The notes under the pieces: generated by a model
The model's input: the letters and a program-made list of their open reading frames with translations, nothing else
What the model was told of the DNA's origin: nothing
Databases searched by the model: none
From: Campylobacter concisus
GTDB lineage: Bacteria > Campylobacterota > Campylobacteria > Campylobacterales > Campylobacteraceae
Reading direction: 5' to 3'
NCBI RefSeq assembly: GCF_003048675.2
Contig: NZ_CP060707.1
Span: 124,001 to 188,000 of the forward strand
DNA length: 64,000 nt
Program-made: the position numbers and the translations under genes
Shown: positions 1 to 7,967 of the stretch, in pieces
Numbering within the stretch: the first letter of the stretch is position 1
Layout: each line of letters starts with the position of its first letter

Positions 1-23
1 TCTGGATGGATCTCTTTTTTCAT
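1..23 (-). CDS. rpmE: 50S ribosomal protein L31, N-terminal fragment at window edge
   Basis: Only the first seven codons and part of the eighth lie in the window. On the minus strand they read MKKEIHP, the characteristic beginning of ribosomal protein L31. An AAAGGA ribosome-binding site lies just upstream of a double ATG; the second ATG (21-23) has the better spacing. The gene is downstream of rsmE on the same strand, the same rsmE-rpmE neighbourhood as in C. jejuni. The identification rests on a very short match plus context, and the rest of the gene lies outside the window. Confidence 0.7.
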
Positions 24-104
24 CATCTTTCCTTTATTATTTTGGGCTATTTGTTACCTTAAAAGTTGCTGATTATATAAAAACTAATCTAAAAATCAAA
101 TAAA

Positions 105-761
105 TCAGGCAAGAAATTTTGCCGCTACAGATATGACTGCGGTCTGTGATCTTAAGATATTTTTTGTATTTAGGCCGTAGATATTTTTAAATTTAGCCGT
201 CTCATCCTCGCTAAATCCGCCCTCTGGACCGATTATTAAAATTTCATCATATCTTTTTTCATTTAAATTTTTACCGCCAAAATTTATGGCTGAGACATTT
301 TTATAAACGCTCATTAGCTCGTCTAAATTTTTATAAATTTCAAACTCCATTAGCGATGTTCTCCCGCACTGCTCGCATGAAAGTGCGTTTATGTAGTTTA
401 GCTTTTCAAGGTCGATCTTGAAATTTGCCTGAGAAAATTTAGTGTAGACAAAGGCGATCTTGCCAACGCCAAGCTCATTTAAAAATGGTAGAGCCTTTTC
501 GATCGTCTTTGGATCAACGACCGCCCAAGCGATGGTAAAGTCAAATTTATGCTCGCAGTTTAGGCTGGCAAAGACAAGGCTTAAATTTGCACTTCTGCGC
601 TCTATCTCATCAACCTCATAGATGTACTCTTTGCCATCGTATAAATTTCTAACGCTTACGCGCTCTCCTGCTTCAACCCTTCTAGCTTTTAGGTGTAAAA
701 ATGCCTCATTTACTATTTTTAGGCGCTCTTCGCCAGCATTTTTATCATATAAAAATTTCAT
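105..761 (-). CDS. rsmE: 16S rRNA (uracil-1498-N3)-methyltransferase RsmE
   Basis: This is an SPOUT-class methyltransferase that would methylate U1498 of 16S rRNA using S-adenosylmethionine. The 218-residue length is slightly short for RsmE. The N-terminal part is a PUA-like RNA-binding region. The C-terminal part has the trefoil-knot signature IIGPEGGFSEDE (about residues 175-186) and the terminal LRSQTAVI segment that forms the SAM pocket. The ATG at 759-761 directly follows the stop of the upstream membrane-protein gene, with no intergenic space, so it is probably co-transcribed with the queuosine/moaA run. Cytoplasmic. Identification is firm. Confidence 0.93.
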   Translation of the reverse strand: MKFLYDKNAGEERLKIVNEAFLHLKARRVEAGERVSVRNLYDGKEYIYEVDEIERRSANLSLVFASLNCEHKFDFTIAWAVVDPKTIEKALPFLNELGVGKIAFVYTKFSQANFKIDLEKLNYINALSCEQCGRTSLMEFEIYKNLDELMSVYKNVSAINFGGKNLNEKRYDEILIIGPEGGFSEDETAKFKNIYGLNTKNILRSQTAVISVAAKFLA

Positions 762-1163
762 CTAAATCCCTGCAATAACAATCAAAATAATCTCACAAAT
801 GCCTTTAATAAGGGCAAATTTTTTAAATTTCTCTAGCTCGCCAGCAACGGCGTATCTTTTTAGCCTTTTATATCCAACTGCGCTAAGTGCGATCAAAGCT
901 ATCAAAACAAGAAGCATTTTTATGGCGTTAAATTTTAGCTCATAGCTATAATATGCCCACAAAATAAGCCCAGTTAGCACCAAAAAGCTAAGTAGCATAT
1001 GATAAATAGGCAAAAAATACCTTATGCGAAGCACGTAGTTTTTAGTCCTCACTCCAAACTGAGTAAGCGCTAGATAAAGCACCGCTAAAGCAAGTAGCGC
1101 ATAAAAAAATGTCACGTGAAATGGCAAAGTGTAGGCAAAAAGCGAGGCTAAATGTTCGTTCAT
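762..1163 (-). CDS. Small integral membrane protein, function unknown
   Basis: A 133-residue protein that is almost entirely hydrophobic, with about four predicted membrane helices (around residues 15-35, 48-70, 78-95 and 115-132) and basic loops such as KRLKRY. It starts with MNEHLASLF; its ATG overlaps the stop of the preceding lipoprotein gene by 4 bases (ATGA type), so translation is probably coupled. It lies in the conserved order between a small lipoprotein and rsmE. No catalytic motif is visible. It could be related to the short copper-resistance (CopD-like) or SirB-like membrane proteins, but nothing in the sequence decides this. Confidence 0.8.
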   Translation of the reverse strand: MNEHLASLFAYTLPFHVTFFYALLALAVLYLALTQFGVRTKNYVLRIRYFLPIYHMLLSFLVLTGLILWAYYSYELKFNAIKMLLVLIALIALSAVGYKRLKRYAVAGELEKFKKFALIKGICEIILIVIAGI

Positions 1164-1363
1164 TTCTTCTCTTTAGGAGGCTCGTTTTCCTCGACTACTG
1201 GCTCAGGTGGGAGCTGCTCGTCGATAGTTACGTTCGCATCAGGCTGAGCTATCGTAACATCACTGGGGACTGGCTCACTAACGTCACTTTTGGCTTCTTC
1301 TTTATCTCCACATCCCAAAAATACGCCAGCTATAAGCAAAAAAGAGGTTATAAATTTTTTCAT
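1160..1363 (-). CDS. Small lipoprotein, function unknown
   Basis: A 67-residue predicted lipoprotein. The N-terminus is a signal peptide (MKKFITSFLLIAGVFLGC) with lipobox VFLGC, lipidated at Cys18. The mature part is about 50 residues, strongly acidic and proline/valine rich (EPVPSDV, PPEPVVEENEPP), and probably disordered. The ATG shares one base with the stop codon of queD, and the 3' end overlaps the following membrane-protein gene by 4 bases, so it is an internal gene of a coupled operon. The charge pattern suggests an envelope tether or spacer, but no function can be named. Confidence 0.8.
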   Translation of the reverse strand: MKKFITSFLLIAGVFLGCGDKEEAKSDVSEPVPSDVTIAQPDANVTIDEQLPPEPVVEENEPPKEKK

Positions 1364-1944
1364 TAAACGTCCTTTGGATTTTCTATTTTTATCTTATTTA
1401 TCATCTTTTCAAGCAAATTTTTATCTTCCCACTCGTCCATAACCGCCTCAGAAAATTTGATATCACTAAGCCTTATCTCGCCCATTTGTGGGTTTATCGC
1501 GTCCTCTTTGAAACACTGCGCATAGCCAGTGTCGGTCTCGTGCACGATGACGCTGTAAAGCTTCACCTCGCGCTCGCCGTTGTTCATCACGCTAAGCTCA
1601 AGCAGCCTCTCGATCATTACAAAAAATATACGGCAAAACTGCTCTGCACTGGGATTTAGCGGGATCTCGATCCACCTTGCAGAGTGCTTTTTAAGGTCGT
1701 TTTTGTATTCGTCGCTATCGCCTGAATATATGGTCGTGGCGTGGTCAAAGCTATCGATGATCGTTTTTATGTTTTGCTTCATCAGCCCAAAGTCATAGAC
1801 CATGCCAGCGTTGTCTAAGAAATTTGAGCTAAGTAAAATTTCAGCCACGTAGCTGTGGCCGTGGATGCTCGTCCTGCAGCGCTTTGAGCTACAAAACCTC
1901 ACGATATGCGCATTTTCAAATCTAAAAAGTTTTCTAATAATCAT
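1363..1944 (-). CDS. queD: 6-carboxytetrahydropterin synthase QueD
   Basis: QueD converts 7,8-dihydroneopterin triphosphate to 6-carboxy-5,6,7,8-tetrahydropterin, the second step of 7-deazaguanine (queuosine) synthesis. The zinc-binding and active-site histidines are visible: HIVRFCSSKRC near the start, HGHSY in the second motif, a VYDFGLMK segment, FDHATT, and HETDTGYAQ near the C-terminus. I place the start at the ATG at 1942-1944 (MIIRKLF), which overlaps the queE stop as ATGA; an upstream in-frame start would add eight unsupported residues. The product is about 193 residues, longer than the roughly 120-residue E. coli enzyme. It has an insertion in the middle and a C-terminal extension of about 45 residues, as remembered for Campylobacter homologues. 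Confidence 0.92.
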   Translation of the reverse strand: MIIRKLFRFENAHIVRFCSSKRCRTSIHGHSYVAEILLSSNFLDNAGMVYDFGLMKQNIKTIIDSFDHATTIYSGDSDEYKNDLKKHSARWIEIPLNPSAEQFCRIFFVMIERLLELSVMNNGEREVKLYSVIVHETDTGYAQCFKEDAINPQMGEIRLSDIKFSEAVMDEWEDKNLLEKMINKIKIENPKDV

Positions 1945-2699
1945 CAAACACCCTCTTTGTCGCCCCAAAGCCTGATGTGGATACGCTCTGAGTAGTTAAA
2001 TCCATGCTTTATGGCAAACTGCGCTGTTTTTAGAGCATTTTTGCTTAGCTCGTCCTCATTTGCGCCCATCGCCATGCACCAAACTGGCAAATTTGCTCTA
2101 TCTTTTATATATAAAATTTCCTCCAGCTCGCTTTTATCAAAGCGCGAGAGGACAAATTTTAAAAAGCTGCTTTTTGCGTTATTTTTGATAGCCAAGATGG
2201 CATCTAAATTTATGCGTTTTTGCTCGCTAACTCCGCTATTTGCTAGCTTTACGCCAAGTGCAAAATGGCAGTTTTTATAAATTTCAAATTTATCAAAATC
2301 AACCAAGATCGTGCCATTTGTCTCAAAATGCACCTCGTAATTTATAAGCAAATTTCTTACCAAATTTATGAAATTTTCATTTTGATGCCAGATGAGTGGC
2401 TCGCCGCCTGTTAAAACGATGATCGGCTTTTGCTCTAAGCCTTTACAAAGCCCATCAACTAGGCTTAAAATTTCATCTGCGCTATATCTTTTGTGGTGAA
2501 AATGTCCCTTAAAAACGGCTCTTATGCTATCGCATCCCAAAAGCTCTTCGCCTGTTTTTAAAGACCTTGTCTTTACGCCAAAGCCAGAGCAGTTTAGGTT
2601 GCAGCCCAAAAAGCGTAAAAATATGGCGAGTCTTCCCTGATAAGCGCCCTCGCCTTGGATGCTTAAAAATGCCTCAACTAATTCTAGCTCTTTGCTCAT
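1944..2699 (-). CDS. queE: 7-carboxy-7-deazaguanine synthase QueE (radical SAM)
   Basis: QueE rearranges 6-carboxytetrahydropterin to 7-carboxy-7-deazaguanine using a [4Fe-4S] cluster and SAM. The N-terminus carries the family start SIQGEGAYQG (about residues 12-21) that binds substrate and metal. The usual CxxxCxxC cluster motif is replaced by GCNLNCSGFG with the third cysteine much later, in LLGCDSIRAVF. This is the spaced variant of the motif known in part of the QueE family. The LTGGEPL motif that contacts SAM follows. The start is placed at ATG 2697-2699, which overlaps the moaA stop (ATGA); an in-frame TTG just upstream is less likely. It is directly followed by queD, so the two consecutive steps are coupled. 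Confidence 0.93.
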   Translation of the reverse strand: MSKELELVEAFLSIQGEGAYQGRLAIFLRFLGCNLNCSGFGVKTRSLKTGEELLGCDSIRAVFKGHFHHKRYSADEILSLVDGLCKGLEQKPIIVLTGGEPLIWHQNENFINLVRNLLINYEVHFETNGTILVDFDKFEIYKNCHFALGVKLANSGVSEQKRINLDAILAIKNNAKSSFLKFVLSRFDKSELEEILYIKDRANLPVWCMAMGANEDELSKNALKTAQFAIKHGFNYSERIHIRLWGDKEGV

Positions 2700-3667
2700 C
2701 AACCACCAGTTTGGTAAAAGGCCCTTGAGGAGGTTTCGTTTTCAGCTCCTAGCGCCCATTTGTTCTCTTTTGGCTTGTTAGTTAGCACTTGTCTTAAGAT
2801 CTCGCTTGCTGCGACGATGTCACCATTTGCAACTGCTTTTTTGATACTTAGCGCATCTTCAAAGTAAAGGCAAGGTATCAAAAGCCCCTCAGCACTTAGC
2901 CTAATGCGGTTGCAACTCTCGCAAAAGTCGTGTTTATGTGGGTCAATGATGCCAAATTTATAGCCGTCATCAAGCCTATAAATAGACGCAGGTGCGTTTG
3001 GTAACTTTTCATCTTTTGTGATGTTGTATTTTTGCGAGATGATACTCAAAATTTCATCGCTTTTTAGCCCTTTTAGATCCTCTTTGGCGTGCGAGTTTTC
3101 CATATATTCGATAAATCTGATCTGAGAGTTTCTAAATTTAGCAAACTCAAGCAAATTTACGAGTTCATCGTCGTTAAAGCCTTTTAGAGCGACCGTGTTT
3201 ATCTTGACCTTTAGCCCAGCATCAAGTGCTGCTTCAAAGCCAGCCAAAACCTCGTGTAAGACGCTCTTTTGAGCGATAAATTTAGCCTTTTGCTCATTTA
3301 GCGTATCAAGTGACATATTTATGCGCTTTAGACCAGCGTCTTTTAGCCTTTTGGCAAAGTGTGGCAGCATAAAGCCATTTGTCGTAAGCGCTAGATCGAT
3401 GTCTGGCTTGTAATCGCTTATCATCTTTATAAAGACGTCCAGATCCTTGCGCACGAGTGGCTCGCCGCCTGTGATCCTGATCTTTTTCACACCCTCGTCG
3501 ATAGCTACTTTGACAAATAAAAATAGCTCTTCAAATGTCAGTAAATTCTCTTTTGGTGTCCAACTAAATGGCGTCGTAGGCATGCAATATCTACATCTAA
3601 AATTGCAGCGCTGCGTCACGGAAATTCTTAAATAATCAACAACCCGACCATATTTATCTATTAGCAT
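2699..3667 (-). CDS. moaA: GTP 3',8-cyclase MoaA (molybdenum cofactor biosynthesis)
   Basis: MoaA catalyses the first step of molybdopterin synthesis, converting GTP to 3',8-cyclo-7,8-dihydro-GTP. The N-terminal radical-SAM motif [10 protein letters not shown] is at about residues 21-30, the SAM-contacting [12 protein letters not shown] follows, and the C-terminal second cluster is [10 protein letters not shown] with a further Cys in LIPCLYF. The length of 322 residues fits the family. The usual C-terminal GG is present just before the stop (QTGG). An AAGGTG ribosome-binding site and a TATAAT box lie upstream, so moaA probably begins a transcription unit that continues into queE, queD and rsmE. 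The grouping joins GTP-derived cofactor pathways. Confidence 0.96.
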   Translation of the reverse strand: MLIDKYGRVVDYLRISVTQRCNFRCRYCMPTTPFSWTPKENLLTFEELFLFVKVAIDEGVKKIRITGGEPLVRKDLDVFIKMISDYKPDIDLALTTNGFMLPHFAKRLKDAGLKRINMSLDTLNEQKAKFIAQKSVLHEVLAGFEAALDAGLKVKINTVALKGFNDDELVNLLEFAKFRNSQIRFIEYMENSHAKEDLKGLKSDEILSIISQKYNITKDEKLPNAPASIYRLDDGYKFGIIDPHKHDFCESCNRIRLSAEGLLIPCLYFEDALSIKKAVANGDIVAASEILRQVLTNKPKENKWALGAENETSSRAFYQTGG

Positions 3668-3709
3668 AAAGCACCTTTTTTAAGCTTGGTTAGAGCTTTT
3701 TAATTTTCA

Positions 3710-3715
3710 ATTATA
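3710..3715 (-). promoter_or_regulatory. Putative -10 box for moaA operon
   Basis: On the minus strand the 134-base gap between the coiled-coil protein gene and moaA holds TATAAT about 43 bases before the moaA ATG. The upstream flank is T/A rich, as expected for Campylobacter sigma-70 promoters, which lack a strict -35. Start-site mapping would be needed to confirm it. Confidence 0.55.
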
Positions 3716-3801
3716 TGTTAAAAGATTTAAATTTAAATAAAAATTTAAGCTAATTTTTGTAGTTTAAGAGTAGTTTTGTCTTTTAAAATTATCCTATAAA
3801 T

Positions 3802-4308
3802 TTAGGCTAATTTATGAAATTTAAGCACAAACTCAACTCTCCCCATACCCACGTGAAGATCTTTAGCGATCATGGCTGCACTTTTGCCATCTTTAAACAT
3901 CTTTAGGATCTGCTCTTCTTCATTTATAACGCTCGGGGCGATTTTGTTGATATCTCTTGTTCGCTCCTCAAGGTTAAACATCCTATCTTTTTGCTCGTTT
4001 GCAAAGTCATCGATCACTCGCTCGATGCTCTTTATAGCGCGGATTATCGGCACGATTTTTTCATTTATCTGCTCATTTATCTGCTCTTTTAGCTCATCTT
4101 TTACATCTTTTAGCTGCTCGTCATCATCAGGCTTGAAGCTTGCTAGTGCGGCTAGCTGCTTTTTGAGATTGTAGTTTTCTTGCATGGCGCTCTCTATGGC
4201 ACGCTCATACCTTGCAAATTTCTTATTTGTCTCGCTATCTTTTATAAATATCAAAGCTATTATTATCGCTAAAACGATGCCAAAACCTAAAAAAATGTAA
4301 ATTTCCAT
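3802..4308 (-). CDS. Membrane-anchored coiled-coil protein with C-terminal HTH-like segment
   Basis: A 168-residue protein. The first about 21 residues are one hydrophobic helix (IFLGFGIVLAIIIALIFI), so it is probably anchored in the inner membrane with the rest in the cytoplasm. Residues about 25-125 are charged and heptad-like (KDELKEQINEQINEKI), a likely coiled coil. The end, EEQILKMFKDGKSAAMIAKD and on, resembles the helix-turn-helix-like 'GxSxxxIAKxLxxGxGxVxxxL' tail seen on other membrane-anchored coiled-coil proteins such as SwrB. It is 9 bases downstream of the next gene and probably in the mqnP operon. Function is not known; the conserved position matches remembered Campylobacter gene order. 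Confidence 0.8.
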   Translation of the reverse strand: MEIYIFLGFGIVLAIIIALIFIKDSETNKKFARYERAIESAMQENYNLKKQLAALASFKPDDDEQLKDVKDELKEQINEQINEKIVPIIRAIKSIERVIDDFANEQKDRMFNLEERTRDINKIAPSVINEEEQILKMFKDGKSAAMIAKDLHVGMGRVEFVLKFHKLA

Positions 4309-4317
4309 ATTTTTCCT

Positions 4318-4839
4318 TTACGAATTCGCTCTAAGCTCTCTTATCATCACACGCTCTCTAGCCGTCACGTAAGCGTTCCAGTCGGCCTCGTCCTCTTCGT
4401 GCATGTTCTCTATCTTTGCTAGCCTCTCATCCTGCGCCCTTAGATAAAGGCTCAAATTTCTCTTTGGAAAGATAGGCATTGCGATCCTTGCGTAGTAAAT
4501 TTCATCTTTTTTAAATTTATCTTCGCTTATTTTTATATGCGTAAAGCCGATCTCATCGATATCTGCGCTCTCTTTTAGTGGCAAGTATTGCTTGTGCTCG
4601 TTTTTTATATAATCACTAAGCGCATCGATCTTTCTATGAAGCTCGATGACAAGCGTTAGCAAGACTTGGTCGCTCTCTTTGGTCTCGCCGCGTGATTTGG
4701 CTCGTTTTAGCCACGCTCCGAGCGCATCTTCGTCGCCTGGCAAGATAGAGTTAAATTCTCTTAAAAATTTCTCATCTCCACTTCTGTCACACTCATAAAC
4801 CATGCTAAGAGGCGCTTTAAAAAGCCTTACTTCGCTCAT
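4318..4839 (-). CDS. Conserved hypothetical protein, possibly PilZ-like
   Basis: A soluble protein of about 173 residues. The ATG at 4837-4839 (MSEVRLFK) overlaps the mqnP stop as ATGA, which favours it over an in-frame start five codons upstream. The central LLTLVIELHRKIDALSDYI helix followed by a beta-rich segment resembles the layout of atypical PilZ-type c-di-GMP receptor proteins. The canonical RxxxR and (D/N)xSxxG motifs are not clearly present, so this is a suggestion only. The C-terminus is a charged helix (ERVMIRELRANS). Its neighbours are mqnP upstream and the coiled-coil membrane protein downstream. Confidence 0.75.
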   Translation of the reverse strand: MSEVRLFKAPLSMVYECDRSGDEKFLREFNSILPGDEDALGAWLKRAKSRGETKESDQVLLTLVIELHRKIDALSDYIKNEHKQYLPLKESADIDEIGFTHIKISEDKFKKDEIYYARIAMPIFPKRNLSLYLRAQDERLAKIENMHEEDEADWNAYVTARERVMIRELRANS

Positions 4840-5696
4840 AATACACTGATCCAAACAAAGATGAAAAATAAAATTCCCAAGTAGCCATTTAGCGTGAAAA
4901 ACGCCCGATCTATCTTGCTAAAGTCGCGCCTTACGATCCTATGCTCGAAAAATAATATCACGCCACTTACCACAATGCCAAAAAACGCCATCGCTCCAAG
5001 CCCAGCCGCCCAAGCAAAAAGTAGCCAAAGTATAAAGGCTAGAGCGTGAAAAATGGCTGATAAAAATAGTGTCGCCTTGTCGCCATAAATGGCTGGTATG
5101 CTAAAGAGCTTGTTCTCTTGGTCAAATTTAATATCTTGAAGCGAGTAAAGCAGGTCAAATCCAGCCACCCAAAATGTCACACCAAGGCAAAGTAGCACGC
5201 TCCAAAGCGGTATGGCAGCGCTCACTGCTACCACGCCAGCGATGGGGGCAAGTCCAAGACTAAGGCCTAGCACCAAGTGCGCTAGCTCGCTAAATCGCTT
5301 AAACAGCGAGTATCCGCCAAGCACGGCAAGGATAGGGAAGCTTAGCCAAAATGCGAGCGAATTTACAAAATAAGCGCAGATGATAAAGATAAACGCGTTT
5401 GCTACGATGAAGAGCTGCATATTGCCCTTGCCGATGCGCCCATCGACGCTTGGACGGCTTGCGGTGCGTGGGTTTAGCTTGTCGATGTCTTCGTCTTGGT
5501 ATCTGTTAAACGCCATGGCGAAATTTCTAGCGCTGACTGCGCAAAGAGTGCCTAAAATAAGCAGTTTAAAGCCAAACCAAGCCGAGCCGTTTTCTATCTT
5601 GCTCGCAACTATCATCGCCACAAAGATAAATGGCAGGGCAAAAACCGAGTGCTTAAAAACGATGAGTTCTGCGATATCTTTTAGCTTTTTAATCAT
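4836..5696 (-). CDS. mqnP: UbiA-family prenyltransferase (menaquinone biosynthesis, MqnP type)
   Basis: An integral membrane prenyltransferase of about 286 residues. Both Mg-diphosphate-binding Asp motifs of the UbiA superfamily are present: NRYQDEDIDKLNPRTASRP (about residues 65-83) and YSLQDIKFDQE (about 184-194). About eight hydrophobic helices follow the usual layout. Campylobacter makes menaquinone by the futalosine route, where this homologue acts as MqnP and prenylates the naphthoate precursor; that assignment comes from family knowledge. I choose the ATG of MIKKLKD at 5694-5696, preceded by a GGAAA site; an ATG four codons upstream (5708) is the alternative. It heads an overlapping operon of three genes. 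Confidence 0.9.
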   Translation of the reverse strand: MIKKLKDIAELIVFKHSVFALPFIFVAMIVASKIENGSAWFGFKLLILGTLCAVSARNFAMAFNRYQDEDIDKLNPRTASRPSVDGRIGKGNMQLFIVANAFIFIICAYFVNSLAFWLSFPILAVLGGYSLFKRFSELAHLVLGLSLGLAPIAGVVAVSAAIPLWSVLLCLGVTFWVAGFDLLYSLQDIKFDQENKLFSIPAIYGDKATLFLSAIFHALAFILWLLFAWAAGLGAMAFFGIVVSGVILFFEHRIVRRDFSKIDRAFFTLNGYLGILFFIFVWISVL

Positions 5697-5799
5697 ATAA
5701 ATTTCCATGTTTTTTAAAAAGTGTTTGATTTTACATCATTTTGCTTTAAATCTAAATTTATATTATCATTGCGAGAGCAATTTAAAATGAAGGGTTATG

Positions 5800-7014
5800 A
5801 TGAGTAAAATAGCGATTATCGGAGATAGTTTTAGTGCGTTATTTACGGCACTTGAGCTAGCTAAAAAGGGTGAGGAAATTTTAGTTATTAGTAGCCAAAA
5901 AGATGAGTTTGAGAGCGGAATTTTAACCCCATTTAACACCCCAGCGCTCGCAAGAGATGGAGCGATATCTAGCTCATTTTTGGGGCTAGTTAGTAAAAAA
6001 AGCGAGCTTGATATAGCACTTTGCCTAAATGAAAACTTTAGGGCGTGGATGGCGAATTTTACGCTTAAATCAACAAAGGCTCACGATAAAAAGATGAGAA
6101 TTTTGTTTAAGAAATTTGGACAAAAGAGCTTTGAAATTTTCAAAGAGCTAAACGAAAAATATCCGCAGATAAATTTTGATGAGAGCGGCGTTTATCTCAT
6201 CTTTAGCGAGGATGAGAGCTTTAAAAAAAGGCTTGATGAGACAAGGGTCGCTGATAGCGAGCAAGAAATTTTAAGCGTGGATAGTGAGCTAGCAAATTTT
6301 GGCCTGATAAATAAAAACATAAAAGGTGCGCTAAATTTAGCTAAAAACGCGAGTATCGATGCAGGAGAGCTAAAAAAAGCGCTTGTTAGCGAGCTAAATG
6401 AACTCGGAGTGCAGTTTATAAATGATGAAATTTATGAGCTAAAAACGCAGGGGCAAGCCGTGCAAAAGGCTGTTGGTGCAGCTGGCGAGTACGAGGCTGA
6501 TAGCTTTGTCGTGGCGAGCAGAAATTTAGAGCTTTCAAGCAAGCTTGGGACAAATTTAAGCGCCATCTTGGCTAAATTTTACACGATAGATCTCGCGCTA
6601 AACGAGGGTCAAATCCCTAAAAAACCGATCATTTTAAATGATATGTTTGCCAAAATTTATCCAACCAAAAATGGCGTCACGATCATCACAAATTTACAAG
6701 TGGGCGCGATCGATACGCTTGTAAAAACAGAAAAGATCAACGCATTTTTAAACGAACTAAAAAGACACCTTGGCATAAGCGAGCTAAAAGAGCCTAGTTT
6801 TAGGGCAAATTTCGTGCTTCTTAGCTCAAACGACAAGCCAGCGATCGGACGTGATGAGACCTATCAAAATTTACTCTACAACCAAGCGTACGGGCTAAAT
6901 GAACTAAGCTTTGCACCGCACTTTGCAAGCGTTTTGGCTGATCTTATAAAAGAGGGCAAAAGCAACGAGCAAAGTGATGAAATTTTACTTTTTAGCTCAC
7001 TTTACGAGGGCTAA
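5800..7014 (+). CDS. FAD-dependent oxidoreductase (DadA/glycine oxidase-like)
   Basis: A protein of about 404 residues starting with a Rossmann-type dinucleotide-binding segment (KIAIIGDSFSALFTALELAK), where the third glycine of GxGxxG is replaced, followed by an acidic/hydrophobic strand. The C-terminal FVLLSSNDKPAIGRDETYQN and on, with a final helix, resembles the FAD-contacting end of the D-amino-acid oxidase family. Of the double ATG at 5797 and 5800, the second is better spaced from GAAGGG. It diverges from the mqnP operon and lies two bases before miaA, so the two are probably co-transcribed. The substrate cannot be told from the sequence. The weak nucleotide motif makes a non-canonical or lost FAD function possible. 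Confidence 0.78.
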   Translation: MSKIAIIGDSFSALFTALELAKKGEEILVISSQKDEFESGILTPFNTPALARDGAISSSFLGLVSKKSELDIALCLNENFRAWMANFTLKSTKAHDKKMRILFKKFGQKSFEIFKELNEKYPQINFDESGVYLIFSEDESFKKRLDETRVADSEQEILSVDSELANFGLINKNIKGALNLAKNASIDAGELKKALVSELNELGVQFINDEIYELKTQGQAVQKAVGAAGEYEADSFVVASRNLELSSKLGTNLSAILAKFYTIDLALNEGQIPKKPIILNDMFAKIYPTKNGVTIITNLQVGAIDTLVKTEKINAFLNELKRHLGISELKEPSFRANFVLLSSNDKPAIGRDETYQNLLYNQAYGLNELSFAPHFASVLADLIKEGKSNEQSDEILLFSSLYEG

Positions 7015-7016
7015 GC

Positions 7017-7892
7017 TTGTTTGGCGAGCTAGCACTAATCGGCACTACAGCAAGCGGTAAGAGCGATCTAGCCTTTGAGCTAGCAAAGGAATTTAATGGC
7101 GTCATCTTAAGCCTTGACTCACTCGCACTTTATAAAGAGATAGATATCGCCAGCGCAAAGCCAAAGCCTTGGCAGCTGGGGGCTGTGAGGCACTTTGGGG
7201 TGGATGAAATTTACCCTGATGAGGAATTTAGCGTTGGGGCATTTTTTGAAATTTATAAAAATGCAAAAGAATTTGCACGCTCGCAAGAGTGCTTGCTCAT
7301 CATCACGGGAGGCAGCGGCTTTTATCTAAAGGCGATGCTAAGCGGTCTTGCGCCAGATGTGCCAAAATGCGAGATAAATTTAAGCAACGAGGAAATTTAC
7401 GAGCTAGCTTTACAAAACGACCCTGAATTTGCAAGTAAATTTAGCCAAAACGACTCTTATCGTCTCGAAAAATGGTATCAAATTTATAAATTTAGCGGCC
7501 AAATTCCAAGCGTTTGGCTAAAGCAAAATACCAAAGAGAGCGTCATAAAAGAGCTTGCGATATTTGAAATTTTGTGGGATAAAGAGGAGCTTAGGGCACG
7601 CATAGCAAAGCGGACGAAAAATATGCTAGATGAGGGCTTGATAGATGAGGCGAAGTTTTTATTTGGCAAGTATAAAAGCGAGCCAAAACCCCTAAAATCG
7701 ATAGGTCTAAAGGAGTGCAAGCAGTTTTTGGAGAGTGAAATTTCAAAAAGCGAGCTAGAAACGCTCATCGCCACGCATACAGCCCAGCTTGCTAAGCGTC
7801 AGCGAACCTTTAATCGATCGCAGTTTGAGAAGAAATTTGTGGGTGACTTGGCACAGACTAGAGGTGAAATTTTGAAATTTTTAAAAGGGTAA
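7017..7892 (+). CDS. miaA: tRNA dimethylallyltransferase MiaA
   Basis: MiaA transfers a dimethylallyl group to N6 of A37 in tRNAs reading codons that start with U. The P-loop-like GTTASGKSDLAFEL is at residues 8-21, then SLDSLALYKEIDIASAKP, the segment carrying the catalytic Asp, ITGGSGFYLKAML, and the C-terminal SIGLKECKQFL plus QLAKRQRTFNRSQF (tRNA-binding). The start codon is TTG at 7017, right after the previous stop; no ATG lies near the conserved N-terminus. The 291-residue length is normal for the family in Campylobacter. It is the last gene of its unit, before a G-tract and the convergent nifU. Confidence 0.95.
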   Translation: MFGELALIGTTASGKSDLAFELAKEFNGVILSLDSLALYKEIDIASAKPKPWQLGAVRHFGVDEIYPDEEFSVGAFFEIYKNAKEFARSQECLLIITGGSGFYLKAMLSGLAPDVPKCEINLSNEEIYELALQNDPEFASKFSQNDSYRLEKWYQIYKFSGQIPSVWLKQNTKESVIKELAIFEILWDKEELRARIAKRTKNMLDEGLIDEAKFLFGKYKSEPKPLKSIGLKECKQFLESEISKSELETLIATHTAQLAKRQRTFNRSQFEKKFVGDLAQTRGEILKFLKG

Positions 7893-7927
7893 ATTTAAAT
7901 TGTCTAGGTGGTAAATTTAATTTAGCA

Positions 7928-7935
7928 GGGGGGGG
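7928..7935. repeat. Homopolymeric G tract (8 G)
   Basis: A run of eight G lies in the 75-base gap between the convergent genes miaA and nifU. In Campylobacter such tracts are often hypervariable in length. This one is outside any supported reading frame, so it could at most affect transcript ends. A weak imperfect stem (GAAC-A-GCT with AGC-C-GTTC, about 7937-7960) follows it. Confidence 0.8.
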
Positions 7936-7967
7936 CGAACAGCTCCAAAAGAAGCCGTTCGATAAAT

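Noticed and set aside
1109-1366. An 85-codon plus-strand frame over the small lipoprotein gene
   Set aside because: It is antisense to a gene with a clear lipobox and operon overlaps on both sides, and it has no supporting start site.
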